Of a DNA stretch of 64,000 nucleotides, positions 12,564 to 27,500 are shown one piece after another. Both the position numbers and the translations under genes were made by a program. The DNA lies in the NCBI RefSeq assembly GCF_050436995.1, contig NC_134754.1:2535001-2599000 (forward strand). The letters run 5' to 3'. The DNA comes from Anticarsia gemmatalis. Lineage: Eukaryota; Arthropoda; Insecta; Lepidoptera; Erebidae. The notes under the pieces were generated by a model that searched no databases, was not told the DNA's origin, and saw nothing but the letters and a program-made list of their open reading frames with translations. Position 1 is the stretch's first letter; every line of letters begins with the position of its first letter.

Positions 12564-15500
12564 GGAAAAGATAAGAGCAACCGAGAAGATCTGAAAACAG
12601 ATATACAACACAGGAAGGAAACATTTTATAGGGTAAGAATCCAGTCTTACTTTGTTTCAGGTTCATTAATTTAAAAACGTCTTTAATGGTATATTGGAAC
12701 AATGGTATCCGTTAATCTAACGACACCCGAAACATCTGCAACAGATGGCCACTCGGCAATTATGGTGAAATTATAGTTTTTTCTTAAGGTTTTCTTCGAT
12801 ATATTCAAGCTATTGTTGATGTTCCTGTTGTTACAAAATGTTGTTGTTTTGTAGGAGGCTCCGTCGGACGAGGACTCAGCGGTGTCGTCCGCGCCCGCCT
12901 CGCTGTCACCCCAACCGCTCAACGACATGTGGGTCAGTATCTAACAACAAGTTCATTAAGTATTACTATTAAGTAGTATCATGCAAATCAAATTCTCTGC
13001 AGTCCGAAATTTCGAAAACGCAGTATACATTTTTAAAATACCCTTCTGACTATACGTGCTGCTGCCAGCCCAATGTAAAAACATCAATCAAACAAGTAAA
13101 TAAGCAAATATCAAACGGGTATATATAATGCAGTCTTTGCCGCTGTGACCTATGTAAACACGAGTAGTTTCGAAAATCACTTAAATTACACGAAAATCAC
13201 TTAATCACTCATTTTCGCATTTGGCTCTAAATTTCATAATGATGTACAATGAGGACTAAGATTGATAATCCAATACAAACGGTCAATTTAGCACACTTTA
13301 CAAATAAGCAAGAGCGAATAAAATTGTAGTAGCATACAGGAATATTAAGTAGATAAATTACATAATAATCGTGTGTAATAACAAATCTAACACCTGCTCC
13401 CATAGTAGTCATTATCTCCACGTGTTTCTAGTTCAACAGGACATTGAATATCTTACAATAACTTACACTTACAATATACACAACAATTGCAATATCCGTC
13501 CACCTGTCGGTCTGTCGTGTCTTTTATATAAATATTGATTTACTCTGATGCACTGAAGGCTGATAACATAAAACTAATATACTTACGTAGTATGTTTACA
13601 ATCCTGTCGTATTACATTCATTGTAGGGATTGTAATGAAAGAAGAAATTGTTCATAGTTAAGATCTGATATTGTCATCAAAAGTAATCAGGTGGGACTAA
13701 TGATGAAGAAGATGGGCAGCAAACTGTTACAAAACAGCCTTTTTCAAGAACTCGTTATAGCAAAGTAGAGGTCTACAATTATAGTTCCCAATATGTCCTT
13801 CTTATTTGTGGAAAATTGTTGTTGCTTATAAGCAAATCCATTTAGATTTAACTGATAATAATACGAAACCGCTGTATGGATTGATGACTTAAATTTTAAT
13901 ATGCGCAGTTGAAGTAGAGTAGATTGTAGTTTACTCACAGCATATGATTTAATTTTCCCTCTAATGTCTTATATACGATCTTAATAACTCTCCATAAGAC
14001 GCGAGAGCTCAGTGTAATAGCAAAAAGTAACTGACCCGGACATCGTACAAAGGAAATCCTTAAAAATTGCAACGTCAGTTTTTTACAGTCGATTAAAATC
14101 AAATTCAGTAAACATAAATAACTACCTGTGAATTCGCCAATTTTTTTACAAAAAGCAATACAGAGGTAAATAATATAAAATTGACTTTTTATCACATTGA
14201 CGCAGAAACCCAACAATTCTTTAGATGAGTAGCACTTAAATTAGTACCTAGGTGGTGTAGTAGTGCTCAAAGATATAATCAGTTATCCTCTGATCTTAGC
14301 TGCTAAGCAGCAAATAGTTCTAGAGACAATGCTATGAGTATTATTCTAGTTACTTTATGAAGATTGGTCGTACTGATAAAAATAACTTATAAACCTAAAT
14401 GCATTTTTATTCATTGTAGGGTTTGCAGTAAGATTATTATATTTAATTGTCAAACTGAAAAAGTAGTCCTATTTATTGATATAGTAACCTTTTTCACCTG
14501 TCATCATCTCGCTAGAGATACTGCAGTACGGAGTCGCAGAAGTCAAAGCGTGTGATATTGATTTCAATATCACATAATAGTATTAAATGATAGCGTTGCG
14601 CCTACACTTTTGATAGATTAATTACTATTCATGTTTATAGGTCATAATTTTAGCCAACTGCTGTATGAAAAACGTCTTACCTGTATGTGTTCGATTACCA
14701 TTACCCATTATGCCAGTTGGTATAGCACATACATAATTAGGAGGTTACATCAGTGTTTGATAAATGAATGCTTATCATGAACTAAGGTAATGCTGTGTAA
14801 CCGATAGATTATTGCACAGGAGTAATGGAGTAAGAAGCTAGTAATGAATTACAAAGACCTATGAATGAGGTAGTTGAAATAGAAAATTTGTTGAAAATGT
14901 GTTACGTAAAATCATCACGATTTACAACCCTCTGTCTGATTATGTCCGTCATTGCAGGCTTGCTCCCGATATAATAGACTCGAAATGAAATTCAGTTTGT
15001 CTCATTCTAGTCTAATTACCTATGAAAAATGAAAGGAGAAAAAGAGTGTGGACTAAGTTGAAAGTCATAATTATACCAATGCACCGAGTACGATGTACTT
15101 TTAAAATGTTGTAACATCTATTCGCATCATGCATCGTGTGAACAATGCAACAGTTTAAAATACCTTAGGCGATGCTGAAAGTAGCATTCTTACCCCCGTT
15201 TTCCGAGGCACATTTAGCGGTAGTTTATCTGATCTATTCAGTAGCGTTTTAACTCATATAAAAAAACGCTTTTGAATACATAAACTACCGCTAAATGTAC
15301 TCAGAAACCGGGCATTAAATCAGAATAAAATATACAAGTCTTTTCAATTCTTTCTTCTATAACATTAGTACAGTAGAAATCATCTTAACCAGAAGGTTGG
15401 TACTCTGATTGATAGAGAAAAAATCTTAATTAAACTTTACATTAGCAGCTGTCTTACAAACTTAATCAGTCTCTTGGCATGTGTTGTCTTAAGAACAATA

Positions 15501-18500
15501 GTCGATTAGATTGTAAAAATGTCCTTGAGCGACTTCAAACTGTCGGGTATGGTGGCTATGCTCACTTTGACCAACTCCCACGCTCTACCTAGGAGTTATG
15601 TAACTTTGCCCCGGTCACAAGCGCCGTAGGTGTCCGTTTATTTATTACGTGCATTATATACGTCTAATTATAGGTACCCTGACTTTTTATGGGTGGTCCA
15701 ATAGCCGGTGATCTGGAAAAAAGAAAATAAAAAAAAACATTATTATACAGATTCATGAATATAAGCATTGTTTGTTTGGAATTTTTGTTATTGTAAATAG
15801 ATAAGACAATTAAACGTCTGTAATTGAAAGGAGAATCCATCCTCCTTATAATCCTGTCTTTGAAATATCAATAGAGTATGAAGGTCCGTTTTCAAGTTCT
15901 GCTGTTTCCCTCTTTTTTAGTGATGCTTAATCCAATTTAACAAATTGCGCCTAATAAACTACCTGGTTATATACACCTAACATTACATTGTAACTAACGC
16001 TAATTAGTACCGAAGGCACCAGTCCATTTGATTTTAGATTATGAGTGAAATAGGTGCGAAGTCGTAATTGTATTGCACACGCGAGCAACAATCTGTGAAT
16101 GCAACTATCAAGTGTCTATCAACATGTGATAACTGTAACACATAAATCAATACGTTTAGAAATTGATACCAAAATAACCGTTTTACAAAATCGTGTACAA
16201 TTACATTTGAGGAAATTAACTTTGTAGCAATTTGTTGTCTTTCTACATAGTTGTTAGTGTGGATATGTTCTACTGTAATTGATAGGTTCATTGTAAACTC
16301 TAGTCTATTTCACATGTTGAATGATGCAAGTATAGAGGACAATGATTTGTTACTAACAAGTATAAGACTGTCACTCAGCAGCCTGAGATCAGCAGGGCTC
16401 TAGTATTGATTTAAATTACTACCGTTATGTGCTTTACGTAGCAGGTAATATGAGGATATTATATACCTATCAAATCATATCAAAATATGCACTATTTTGC
16501 TGTCAAGTATTTTAGTTGTAGTGTCAAAATGTTTCATGAACAGAAAACCAGCGAATGTGTCAACTTATTCGAAAGTTTGAGTTATTATTCGTCTCTAGAT
16601 CATTTCCGTCGGAATTTTGTAAACACTAAACTATTTTTTTTTATAAACTTACTATTTAGTTGTTATCATCCAATATAACAATTTGTTGGAAGATATTTGG
16701 AGCATGAACGGTTTACACGCGACTACATGCATTCTTAACATTGACAAAAATCTACTAGTATCGCTTCAATGAAGGTATACTTAAACATTTGAGCAATCCC
16801 GATTGAAGTAAACTAAAAAACTATCATTATAAAGCAAGGCACTTAATGCCCAAATACTGAACGCTAAATTCCAACACCGACTTTTGGGGAATTATTCTTT
16901 AGTGGGATAAGGGCTTAAGCACTCTTTCATTGCCTTTATATTCTTTCTTCTTCCATCAAAGCTATAACGTTACGTCACCAGCTTCCGCTGTGGCCGGCGC
17001 CTATATAGAACGGCAACAGCCTTGGGGTTAAGAGCATCGTTGATCTCAGCTTAATGTCAAATAGTATTGCAGTACAAACATTTGTCACCTAGTAAACTAT
17101 TGGCGGGGTTGCGTTCTTGCGTCACTGTATTGTTTCGTTATGTAGGGTGACTATGATTCTCGCAAATGGTGTGGAAAAACTTGACGAGGATTGTATGAAA
17201 ATAGTGGAACTATTTAATTTTGTGCGATAAACGGCAAGATGACAAGATGGTTTGTGATTTTGATGTAAATATTACTTGTAGCGTATGTTGTCATCATTTA
17301 ATAACACACAAAAAAGTAGGGAAAAATCACTTCAAGTCCTGGAGTTTGGTCAAAACTCGCGTCAGTAGAGACTATTTCAATACCATCCATCACAAAAAGA
17401 GGCTGACACTTATTAGTTTCAACATCATTTAATTTGTTACAGTTAAAAAACAGAGCCAGCCTTTTATAGAGGACTTAAGTAACGATTAAAGATAGTGTGG
17501 GCGTAGCACGTGTAGTCGTTGGGCCTAATTTGTCCAGCTTAGAGACATGACCGCTCCGATTTAGGCTCGGCGATCTAATCTAGGCTCTTATAATGTCCAC
17601 CTGACAATCGCAATAAAAATATTTTATTCACGGATATGGAAATCATAAATTATTTTTGTCTTTAATTCTAGTTAATGCGACACCTGACAGAATAGAAATA
17701 TTATTATGGTGTGTTATGTAAATTATTATAAAACAAATTAGTATCTACAAGATTATGTTAGAGCTCAATCAAATTTACATTATCTCACTATAGACTACAT
17801 AATGACTTTTTAAAGAAAACAAATATGACAATAGAGACACGTTGATTTCCCTGCTAAGTTAATAGCCTAATTAAGTAAAGAAGGAAATCTATGGGTACTT
17901 TTCTGTATAAGTCCCAAGTGAACCCAAATTGATGGTGTATGTTGTTCCAGTCATGTGGCCAATGCCGTTCGTCGGCGGAGCGCGCGTCGGCGGCTGCGCG
18001 GGAGTGCACGCGGCTCGCGGACGCGTTGCGCGACGCGCGCGATCAGCTCGAGCTCATGGAGTTCAGGCTGCTGGAGTTAGAAGACGCCCATCCCGATAAG
18101 GTACTAACTCTACAAAATATACACAAAAATATATACTTTATTTTTAATGTGTTTAGGTGGAAAATCGTCTGATTGTTTGATTTAAAGTTATGTGTTTGTG
18201 ACGTGCGTGTTTTATTAGAACGGTTCAAAAGGATACAGTGGTTTTATTTGGTGTCTTATGTTTATATACGTGTGTTGTGTTTGTGGTTCTGCGGAATAAA
18301 AATCATTGGATTTTGATGTCAGTGAATTCGGAAAATTCAGTAATGAGGGTTGGTAATTAGAACTAATAGATTTACGTAATAAATAGTTTGTTGTAATTGT
18401 TTTGTTACCAGCGAATTACTTGGGATAATCTTAAACATAGATTTATACAAAGGAAATTGCCAGTACTTATGTAAATAAATGCCTCATTTTCTTGCAAGGT

Positions 18501-21500
18501 TGTTCAAGATCAGTACTCCATTCAATTGGTTTTACATACATAATGTAGGACTTAGAAGTCAATCATATATTTACATTATAATCAAGTACTCGTATGAAGC
18601 TGTATGTAGTTTTGTCATATTATTATTATATTTCACGTGCATTTTCCCGCGTTATATAGCCGTTTGCGTGACATTTTATTGTGTGAATATAAAGTAAGCA
18701 CTAACAGAATGTGTGATAAGGTCACTTTTGCAATTATTTCTTTGTTTTTCATACAGATTTTCTCGCGTGATTAGAGTATATAGCAATACGTAATATTGAG
18801 GTTTATGCTTCCTGTTAACTATTACAAAACTGAAATCAAAAAAATATTTCGATAATATAACATTTAAGGTAGCAACTGTTGTAAAAGCAGTTGGTAGTGA
18901 TAACCGATTGGTGTAAGTTTTCCTCTTATGATGAAACGGTCGGGGGTTCAAATCCAAGGCAATAATACAATAATGACTTTTATGTCTGTAATAAACATAT
19001 TTTTTCATGCTTTAACGATGAAGGAAAACATCGTGAGGAAACATTGCAAGCCTGAGAGTTGTTTAAACAGTTCTTAAGAGTATAAGTCTCCAAAACTTTT
19101 TTCAAAATATTTTACAATGTTTTTCTTTTAATTTAATTTCATAAACGTTTTCCCAAAGCGAACTTTACCGAATATTCTCATACAAAAATAAGTCGCCTCA
19201 ATTTCAATGCTAAACAAACAACTCAATAGATTGTAACATCACGACATATTTTAAACGACATTCCTAACCAACAGCCCTGACCTGTCCCATTCATACATAC
19301 CTTCGAGCTCATAGGTCAACTAGCATTGGACGTACCTTTTTTTTAAGGAAACGCCATTGATCATTATTAACGGTTTTGTTCTATATGGAAGTACCGGACA
19401 TGGCTTATGGTTGATTACCTAAGCGAGTGTGTCATAGTGTACATAAAGTGATAAATAATACATAGTTATATTATGTGTGGTTATGTGATGTCAAGAAGGT
19501 TTTAATGCGCAGTTTTAGTGATGCGAGCGCTGATATTAGATGTGTTTTGAGATAAGTGTTTGTATTTGAAAACATGAAAGTGATTTATAGTGAGACTAAG
19601 GTATTTAGATCTACATTGCGTTAATTTGTGTTACTGTGATGTGCGTATTTGAAATAAGAGGTTTTTATATAGTAGACTCAAGTTCTATGTTATTCTTTTA
19701 TTGTATTTTCTTGTTATTGAAGCGAAAAAGTCACTAAAATACTGGCAGTAAAGATGTTTGTCAGTAGATCTTTCCACTGAGGTCATTATTTACTTATCGT
19801 AGTTTTTATTCATTCAAAATTCTAATTACACATTATTATTCCCTGTAATTAGATGGATTGTGAGATATCAGTAGTTTTTCTAAGCTTAATAGATAGTTGT
19901 AACGCGACCTTTGATACGGTACATGCAGTCACGGTCGTTCAGACCTTTAATAACAATCGACTTGTTTTACTTTAACTATATTATTACCGATTTGTTGCAA
20001 CTTATGTCAGCCTGGTACTTGTGTGTCTGGAATCTATCGTGACTGGGTTTTTTATTGCATGATTGACGTTTATCAAATAAAGTTCCAATTACACGTTCAA
20101 TGCGAAAATGGTCACCAAACCATAAATTAGCCACCGGTAGCGGGTTCGAATAAGAATCGTATATTAACTGAAAATGGAAGAATTATTCTTTCAATTCTGA
20201 TAGTGATTGACGTCATTTATTTAAAGAATCGCTTACAGTTTAAAATAAATGTACATAGAAATAACAAGGTCTAGGACTCTAGAAAATATGGCTGAAGCTT
20301 GATAATGTATCCAGTCAGCATATCAAAGGCCCCATCAATACACATTCAGCAGTATTAAGTCACTATAAACATGTCTCGTTAGTTCACGAACTAGATTATA
20401 ACCGACTGCATTTATGAAATAATTTTACGCTCTACGTCTAACCAACTGTCGCAGTATCGCCTTAGATCTTTTGCCGTGAAGCTATCAATTACTGGATTGA
20501 ATAATGACTTTGTAATTATCACATAGATCTCGATTAAAAACGTTCGGCTTTTTGAACAATGTGACCGTGAAAATATACTTTTTATACTTTTTACAATGCA
20601 TGGTTGTTTACTTTACGACTTGCAATTACTTTTCAAATGAATACAAGTTTATAGCAAAACAAAAGAGCAACGAGGAAACGAAACCCGTCTTACTTCATCT
20701 CGATTCATTATGTCCCCACGCCTGTTATAGTAACAACATTCTACAACATACTTAATTTATATGAATCGAGAAAATATGCGACACACGTATTTATCTACGC
20801 CTACTATGCAACTCGATCGGTTTAGTAGGTTGATCGCGTCGACTCGATACAAAAAACAACCACTGTGATCCAATTAATAAAACTGTTCGGACGTTTTCGC
20901 GTACATTTTATATCTCCTTTTAAATGTATAATTGTTTCGTGTTTCGTAAATCTATGACGTAAACTGTGTCTGTCTTAACAGTGTAATACTTTCATTAGTC
21001 GACAAGGACTAGTGTGTTCTGAACAATGTAATTTATTACATTTTTTTAACTTTCAGGGTGCTAGGGACAACCTAACAGATTCGGACTCGGGTTGCGTGTC
21101 CCCAGGCTCCCGTATCAAAGACTCCGCGTCGCCTGAACTCAAACGAATGGATTCCGGATACAAATCCCCCCACGCTCCGAGCAGTCCCTGTAACCCGCGA
21201 CGACACCTGGGTACGCCGCACGATGATTTCAAAGAAGACTTCGCAAGAGCTCAGGTGCTGGCTGATATCCTGGACAAAAACTCGGAGACCACCAGTGATT
21301 CCCTAAAGAGCAACCCAGTCAAAGAGCATTTGGAACAGATGATATTGAATGCAGCGTCGGCGGAGGACAGGGCCTGTTTGGAGCAAGTTCTAATGCTGCT
21401 ATACAACCTTCAAGCGTTGAGCAGTTCTGTCAGTGAAGATGAATGCTATCAGGTTCGTAACAAAACTTTTTCAAAAAAGTAACGTATGCGTCAAAGTTGA

Positions 21501-24500
21501 CGTGTGTCATTGTTATTAGGGTGTTTGTTGTGTATGTATATATTTCTAAATTGTTACTGTTTTTTCAGGCCAAACCAAGGAAAATTTGTGACCTGAGGTT
21601 CAAACAAGAAACTGACATATCCCAAAAGACCCAAAAGGCGATCGCAACAGTAACACCGTATCAGCAGAAAGGGTACAAATGCGAATCGTTAGAAAGCCTA
21701 TGTAGCGAAGAAAGAAAACCAAGTAACATATTGCAGGAGAGTGGCATCTTTGAAGGTGTCGAAACAGAGTCTAAGAGTACCCAAACAGACGTGAACGATA
21801 GCTTTGAATGTAGCGGTGAATTGAACACCGAAATACAACGACTGAATAGTATAAGAGAGAAACTAGAGAGGCAAGGAGTTAGAAATAGGACATTAAGTAC
21901 GAAAGAGGATGGTGATGGCCTGGAGTGCAGGTGCGTGAAGTTGGGGAAGAAACACAAACAGTATTACGAGAGGAGGCTTAAGTTTTTGGAGGGAAAGATC
22001 TCGATATACGAAGCAGCACAAGACATCAAAGAGGCTAAGCTTGCACAAAGATTGCAGAAAGAGTTTCTCCTTGAAAATCGAATACAAGTAAGTATGACAT
22101 TAAGCAGTTAATCAATACTAACCACACCTAACGATCTAAGCTAATGCGACATCGATTTAAGAGATGCAAGTCTATAACGTGACTTTACTTATTTCAGGAG
22201 CTCGAATCGCAACTTTCAGAATTACAGGATAAGTACGAAAGGCTAGAGGAAGATTGCTGTGAACTAGAAGAAATCGAAAATGACACACGTTTACATTGGC
22301 AGCAGTGAGTACCTACACCTATACCACTGTATGAAGTCATTCAACCAACTAATGTATAAAATTAAAAGTAAAATTGTCGTTCTACGTGAATAAGTAGCTA
22401 ACATCCGTTTACCTACACATTTTTTACGTGTGATAAATGCGGACATAGTGTATGTAAATTTAATTCCGAAATATGATTAACGCGTTTCAGGGCTGGGTAA
22501 TACCGGTTTCCAAGAAATATAGAAGAGTTTGTTGTATTTGAAATTACTCATTTTCGCTTTGAAAGCGTCGACTACTTTATTACCAGCGTATCATCTTATG
22601 TCATCTCTCTCTGTCTTATGTTATGTCCTATTCTCTATTTCTATTCTCCTTAAATATTGTTGAGTGATCATGTTTTTTTTTTATTTCCCAGACTTGAGAT
22701 GGACTATGAGCTCTGTTCTGCTCAACTAAGAGACATGACGGAACAGAGGGAGTGCTCGCGAGCTCAGGCCGAGCGCTTGATGGGCGAGCTGAAAAACAGA
22801 GAGGTCGCTTTGAGAGCCAGAGAGGTAAGAATAATACACACTGGAATGACTTAAATAAAGATTTAGGTATTGACGAAGATAGTATGTGAAGCACTACTCA
22901 AATTTGTGTTGCAGCGGTTTTCTTAACCTAACTTTGTTTTATCTTTCAGAATGAACTACTAACTCGATTGGAAAAGTTAGAGAAGGCGGTACCAGCTTTG
23001 ATTGCGTGGAATGTGGTGCAAGTTGTCGGAGGAGATTTGTCACATGGTGGCAAGGTAATTAAAATTATTTTAGACTTACATCAAACTGTGCTAGTCGGAA
23101 TTCCAATCATCCCTCCTTATTTAGTGATAATGGGAGTCATTATGATTGAAAACGGTTCAAGAGTTCAAAAGCATGTCTTCCTACACACGTAAATAGCATC
23201 ATCATTTATTCGCTCAAGCTAATTTTACACTTATACCTTACAGCGTGCTCTGATGAATCGAATGAGCGGCTACAGCCAGGACACGCGCGAGGTGATCAAT
23301 CAGATCAGGAAGGAGAAGCAGCAGCACGAGCGCTGCGGCGCGCTCGTCGCGTGGAACGACATCAGGTGTTGCACCACCAGTACTGTCAAAGAGCTCGAAC
23401 AACAAATCACGAAGTAAGTAGACTATAGTACCTAATTATGATATAATGACTTAGTTATAAACTTCTTACTGTTGGGCAAGAATCTTCTCTCGGAGTAACA
23501 AGGGGTTAACTGAAGGCACTCTGATCAAGACGGGTTTGGGGTCTGAAATAAATAGTAATTCTGTTAGTATTTCGCGACTAACATTTTAAACTTATCCAGA
23601 TTAGGCTTGTCATTTGTTGTATCTCAGAAAGAAGATTATACTTAACAGAGAATATATCGCGACCTGAGACCTGGTCTCATTGCATTGACTTTATCTATAC
23701 CTAAGAAAAAAATAGCAACACTTCAAACGTATTTTCTTTCTAGACTGATAGCAGAGAAGCATCAAATAGAAAGCAGAACGAAGGAGATCAAAGAGCAGCT
23801 GGAAAAGAGAATAAAAGAGCTGGAAGAAGAATTGGAGACAACCCAGAGACAGATGACTGCTGCCGTCTGCGGCGCTGAGTGTAAGAAGGAGAAGATTGAA
23901 GAACAAATCAATGAGATAGAGAAGCAGATGAGAGGAGAAAGTGAAAATGAAAATGATGAGGTATGTAATGTTCTTGCAGATATTTTACTGTCAGGAAGGT
24001 CTTTGAAATTAATAGGATTTGAAGTGAGTGAACATCGTAGCGGTGTATCCGACAAAAGTGATGTTCAAATGAACGACGCTTTAAGACGATGGAATAACTT
24101 ATATTTGCCTAGCCTATATGATGCAGCACGAAATAGGTAAACACATATATCAAAGAAATTACAGTATAAGGTAACGTCAACATGTTAATAAATTCATTTA
24201 TAAAACATAAATTCCATATTTCGTGCTTAGTCTACTAAATAAACTATGACCGGAATTCATAAATTTTCTGAAGTAACGCATGAAAGGTGCTATCGATGTA
24301 ATAAAGAATTTCACAAACGAAATTCCTTTCATACCTATTCCCGGCAGCGTTTGTCACACATTCTAGTGAAGTAGAGCGTTGTAGCGATGTGCGATGTAAT
24401 AACACAACTCTTTGACCATGACGATTCTTTTGATGAAAATCTTGATCATATTTTTGTTTATGTACAGATTTTCTCGCTTTCTAGACTTTAATTAGCTGCA

Positions 24501-27500
24501 ATCCAGCGCAATTGCTTTGATAAGATTCTAGATGATATTGCTTTTTTGTGTTTTGAGCACTTTTTTTATATGAATTTTACGCTACTCTCTTCATAGCAAT
24601 AATAATTATGTATCAACAGCAATAACAGCCCGTAGCACGCATACTTTGCCGTTCTTTTAATATGTACCTGAGTGCTTTAAGCGAACATAAATTACTTCAA
24701 ATTATCAACTACTAACATAACACCACGCGCACATTGTATCGCAAATTCCAACTAATTTTATTTTTCTCTCCACTAGCCTGCAGACTTGGAAATGGGCTCA
24801 AAGATCCGTATGCTCCTGGAGAACGAACAAGACTTGAAGAACAGAGTATCAGAACTTGAGAGAAGAGAAGCGGCTTACTTAGAGATGTTGACGCAAGCCG
24901 ATGACATGTGGGCTGAAATGGAAGGAGGGTATAAGAAGAAGATCCAAGAGTCTCAGAGCACAGAAACACAGTTGAAAGGAAAGGTAAGAATGCAAATAAA
25001 ACGATTATCGAAGTATTAAACGATTTCAATTACGTTGTGTAAGTGTTGATAGTGGTTTCGCTATTTGGTTTACATACCGGTCTACTGCACAATCGAATGC
25101 TTATTAAACACAATTATGATATTGTATTTTCCACACTTTCCTCATCGAAAGACAGTCCAGTGTGTAAAATATACCTTCGATGCTGAAATTGGATTATTCA
25201 TTTATTTTCATCCGATTGTTCTCACATTTGTCGTCTGTTTGTTTGAGGGGCTAAAGGCTCAGGGCTATTACGTGTTTCTTGATACCAAATGTTCAATACT
25301 TATATTTTTAACAGGTCAAGAAATTAGAAACTGAACGTGACCAGTGGAAAAAATGCATCGAGCCGATGAAGAGGAAGCTAAGAGAAGTAGAAGAATCAGA
25401 GTCAGGGTTGCGCATCGCTTTGGAGAAGGCTGAGAGAGACGCGAAATCTCTCAAAGAACAGAACACCAACCTTGTTGACTTGTACAGTAAGGCCGATGCT
25501 GAGTCGAGGAAATCTGAAGCAGCGCTTAGGGTACTTGACATGAAGTTTAAGGTACGTACTATAATTTTCAACATTAACTTTAGATTTTATCATTTACTAT
25601 TATATCCTAGCTCTTTATGGTTACTTAGCCTAATTTATTTTTTTGGTACATTTTGCGTTCATTAAAAAATATACGATGTATTCTTGCATGACCGGCAAAT
25701 CGTCGAATGAAAAGTAAAAAAAGTGACGACCCTTTTAATGACTGTAAGTTTATATATTTTGCAGAAGGAAATAGATCAACTGCGTAAGGTCAACAAGAGT
25801 TTAGACGAGGATTTGAAGGCTCACAAAGAGACATCCAAGAAGACGGAGATGGGTTTCCTTGGAGACTTGGAATCCATCAGGAAGGAGTTGACCAGGGCAT
25901 GCAAGAACAGTCAAGATTTAGAAGTGACCAACAGCGAATTGAAGGAGGAGGTATGTGCCATAGTTTGCTTGGAAGCATGTGCGCTAGGATATTTTTTTTT
26001 CGGGATTTGATAATAATGGATTCAGGATTAATTTCACTTAAAAATATTAAATCGTCTTTGATCATCTCATGTGTGATGGTATTGGATTTCTTAATTTATT
26101 TACCTGAATGTGGATACTTTTTTATTGATTCCTTAGTTTATTTATATTTAGTTGGTTGTTGTAGATTATATAGTTTTATGTGTAGTCGCTTTAATATTGC
26201 ACCGAGTAACGCTTTCAATGTTTACCCGCTTTTCCATTAACGCAATTGCATGTCGGCTTCGAACAATTGTTTCCATTACGAACGCTCGGCTCACGAACAG
26301 TGCATGATCAGTACCGTGGTTGTGACGTGTAAATATGCATGGAAGCTTTGAAGAAGTTTTAAGAAGAAATGTGTTCTCAGGTCGAATCTCTGGAAAAGCA
26401 GCTAGCTTTGACGCAAAAAGCTTTAACACAGTGCAAGAGGAAGTGTGACGAGAAGATAAAGACGTTGAGTCACGAACTCTCGATAAAGACGGAAGAGTTA
26501 GAAGAACTGAGAAGCGAAACAATGAGACAATCGTTCCACGCATCTCGTGTAGAATTAAAGCCAGATAGAACCGAGTACATAGACGAAGGATATTCTGTTT
26601 ACACGGCGGTACCAAAGAAAACAGACTACGGGAGAATGCATCACAGTATGAGTTACATAACGTCGGAATCGCGTTGTTCTTGTCCATCGATGCGTAGTCA
26701 ACTGGTCGGGCAACTGATCGAGGATTTGTTCGAGAGGGTGCACAACACCGTTGACGACGACTTGAGCAGACTGTGCAACGAGATCAGCCTGAGTAATAGT
26801 AGAGATGTGAATGTTGAAACCAAAGCGAAAATTACAAATTACCTCTTAATGGCTATATCGAAGGAGCTTGTTAGGTCCATCGGAGACGCTGATGCTAAGA
26901 CTGATACAGAGGTCAGTATGGTTATGGCTATTTGATTAATATAATAATCCATTGTGACTAAGATTATAACTGCATACTTGATAATCGATTGAGTTTACTA
27001 ATGTGTTATGAATTGTCAACCTAATTTATGGTTGTGGTTGAGTTTTAAGTTTTAACCAGGTGGTAACCAGGTATTCTTGACTTTCTGTTAGACTTTTATT
27101 TATTTGTTTACTAGAGGATCTCATTATAATTTTCTTTAAGTTGTTCTTTGACTAAAGCTGTCCGAAGGTCCGAATGTTATGTCACTATAATATATTATGC
27201 ATTTTTGTCTGGTAACAGTATTTTTCAAAATCACATTTTTTTATTAATAGTAGAGCACACACACTTTTAAAAATCAAACTTCGTGTTCATATTCAAATCA
27301 GAATATCTATCCGATAATTCAAGATAGTGGGCCTTATTTTCTTTGGTAGGACCCACTTACCTCTACTTTTGTCGAATTGTTTTCCACAATATCACATTTT
27401 ACAACGACTATTTAGGAATGGCAGCGGGCTGCGTCGTCCATGTCGTACTCGGTTCCCGCGTACTGCAGTAACACGATGAGCGCGGTGGGCAATGAACGCG

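Noticed and set aside
18676..19008. 110-codon minus-strand open frame
   Set aside because: It overlaps a SINE-like repeat inside an intron, has AT-driven composition and no homology features.
26166..26687. 173-codon minus-strand open frame
   Set aside because: Antisense shadow of gene A exon 26381-26911, whose sense frame has splice sites and a coiled-coil pattern.
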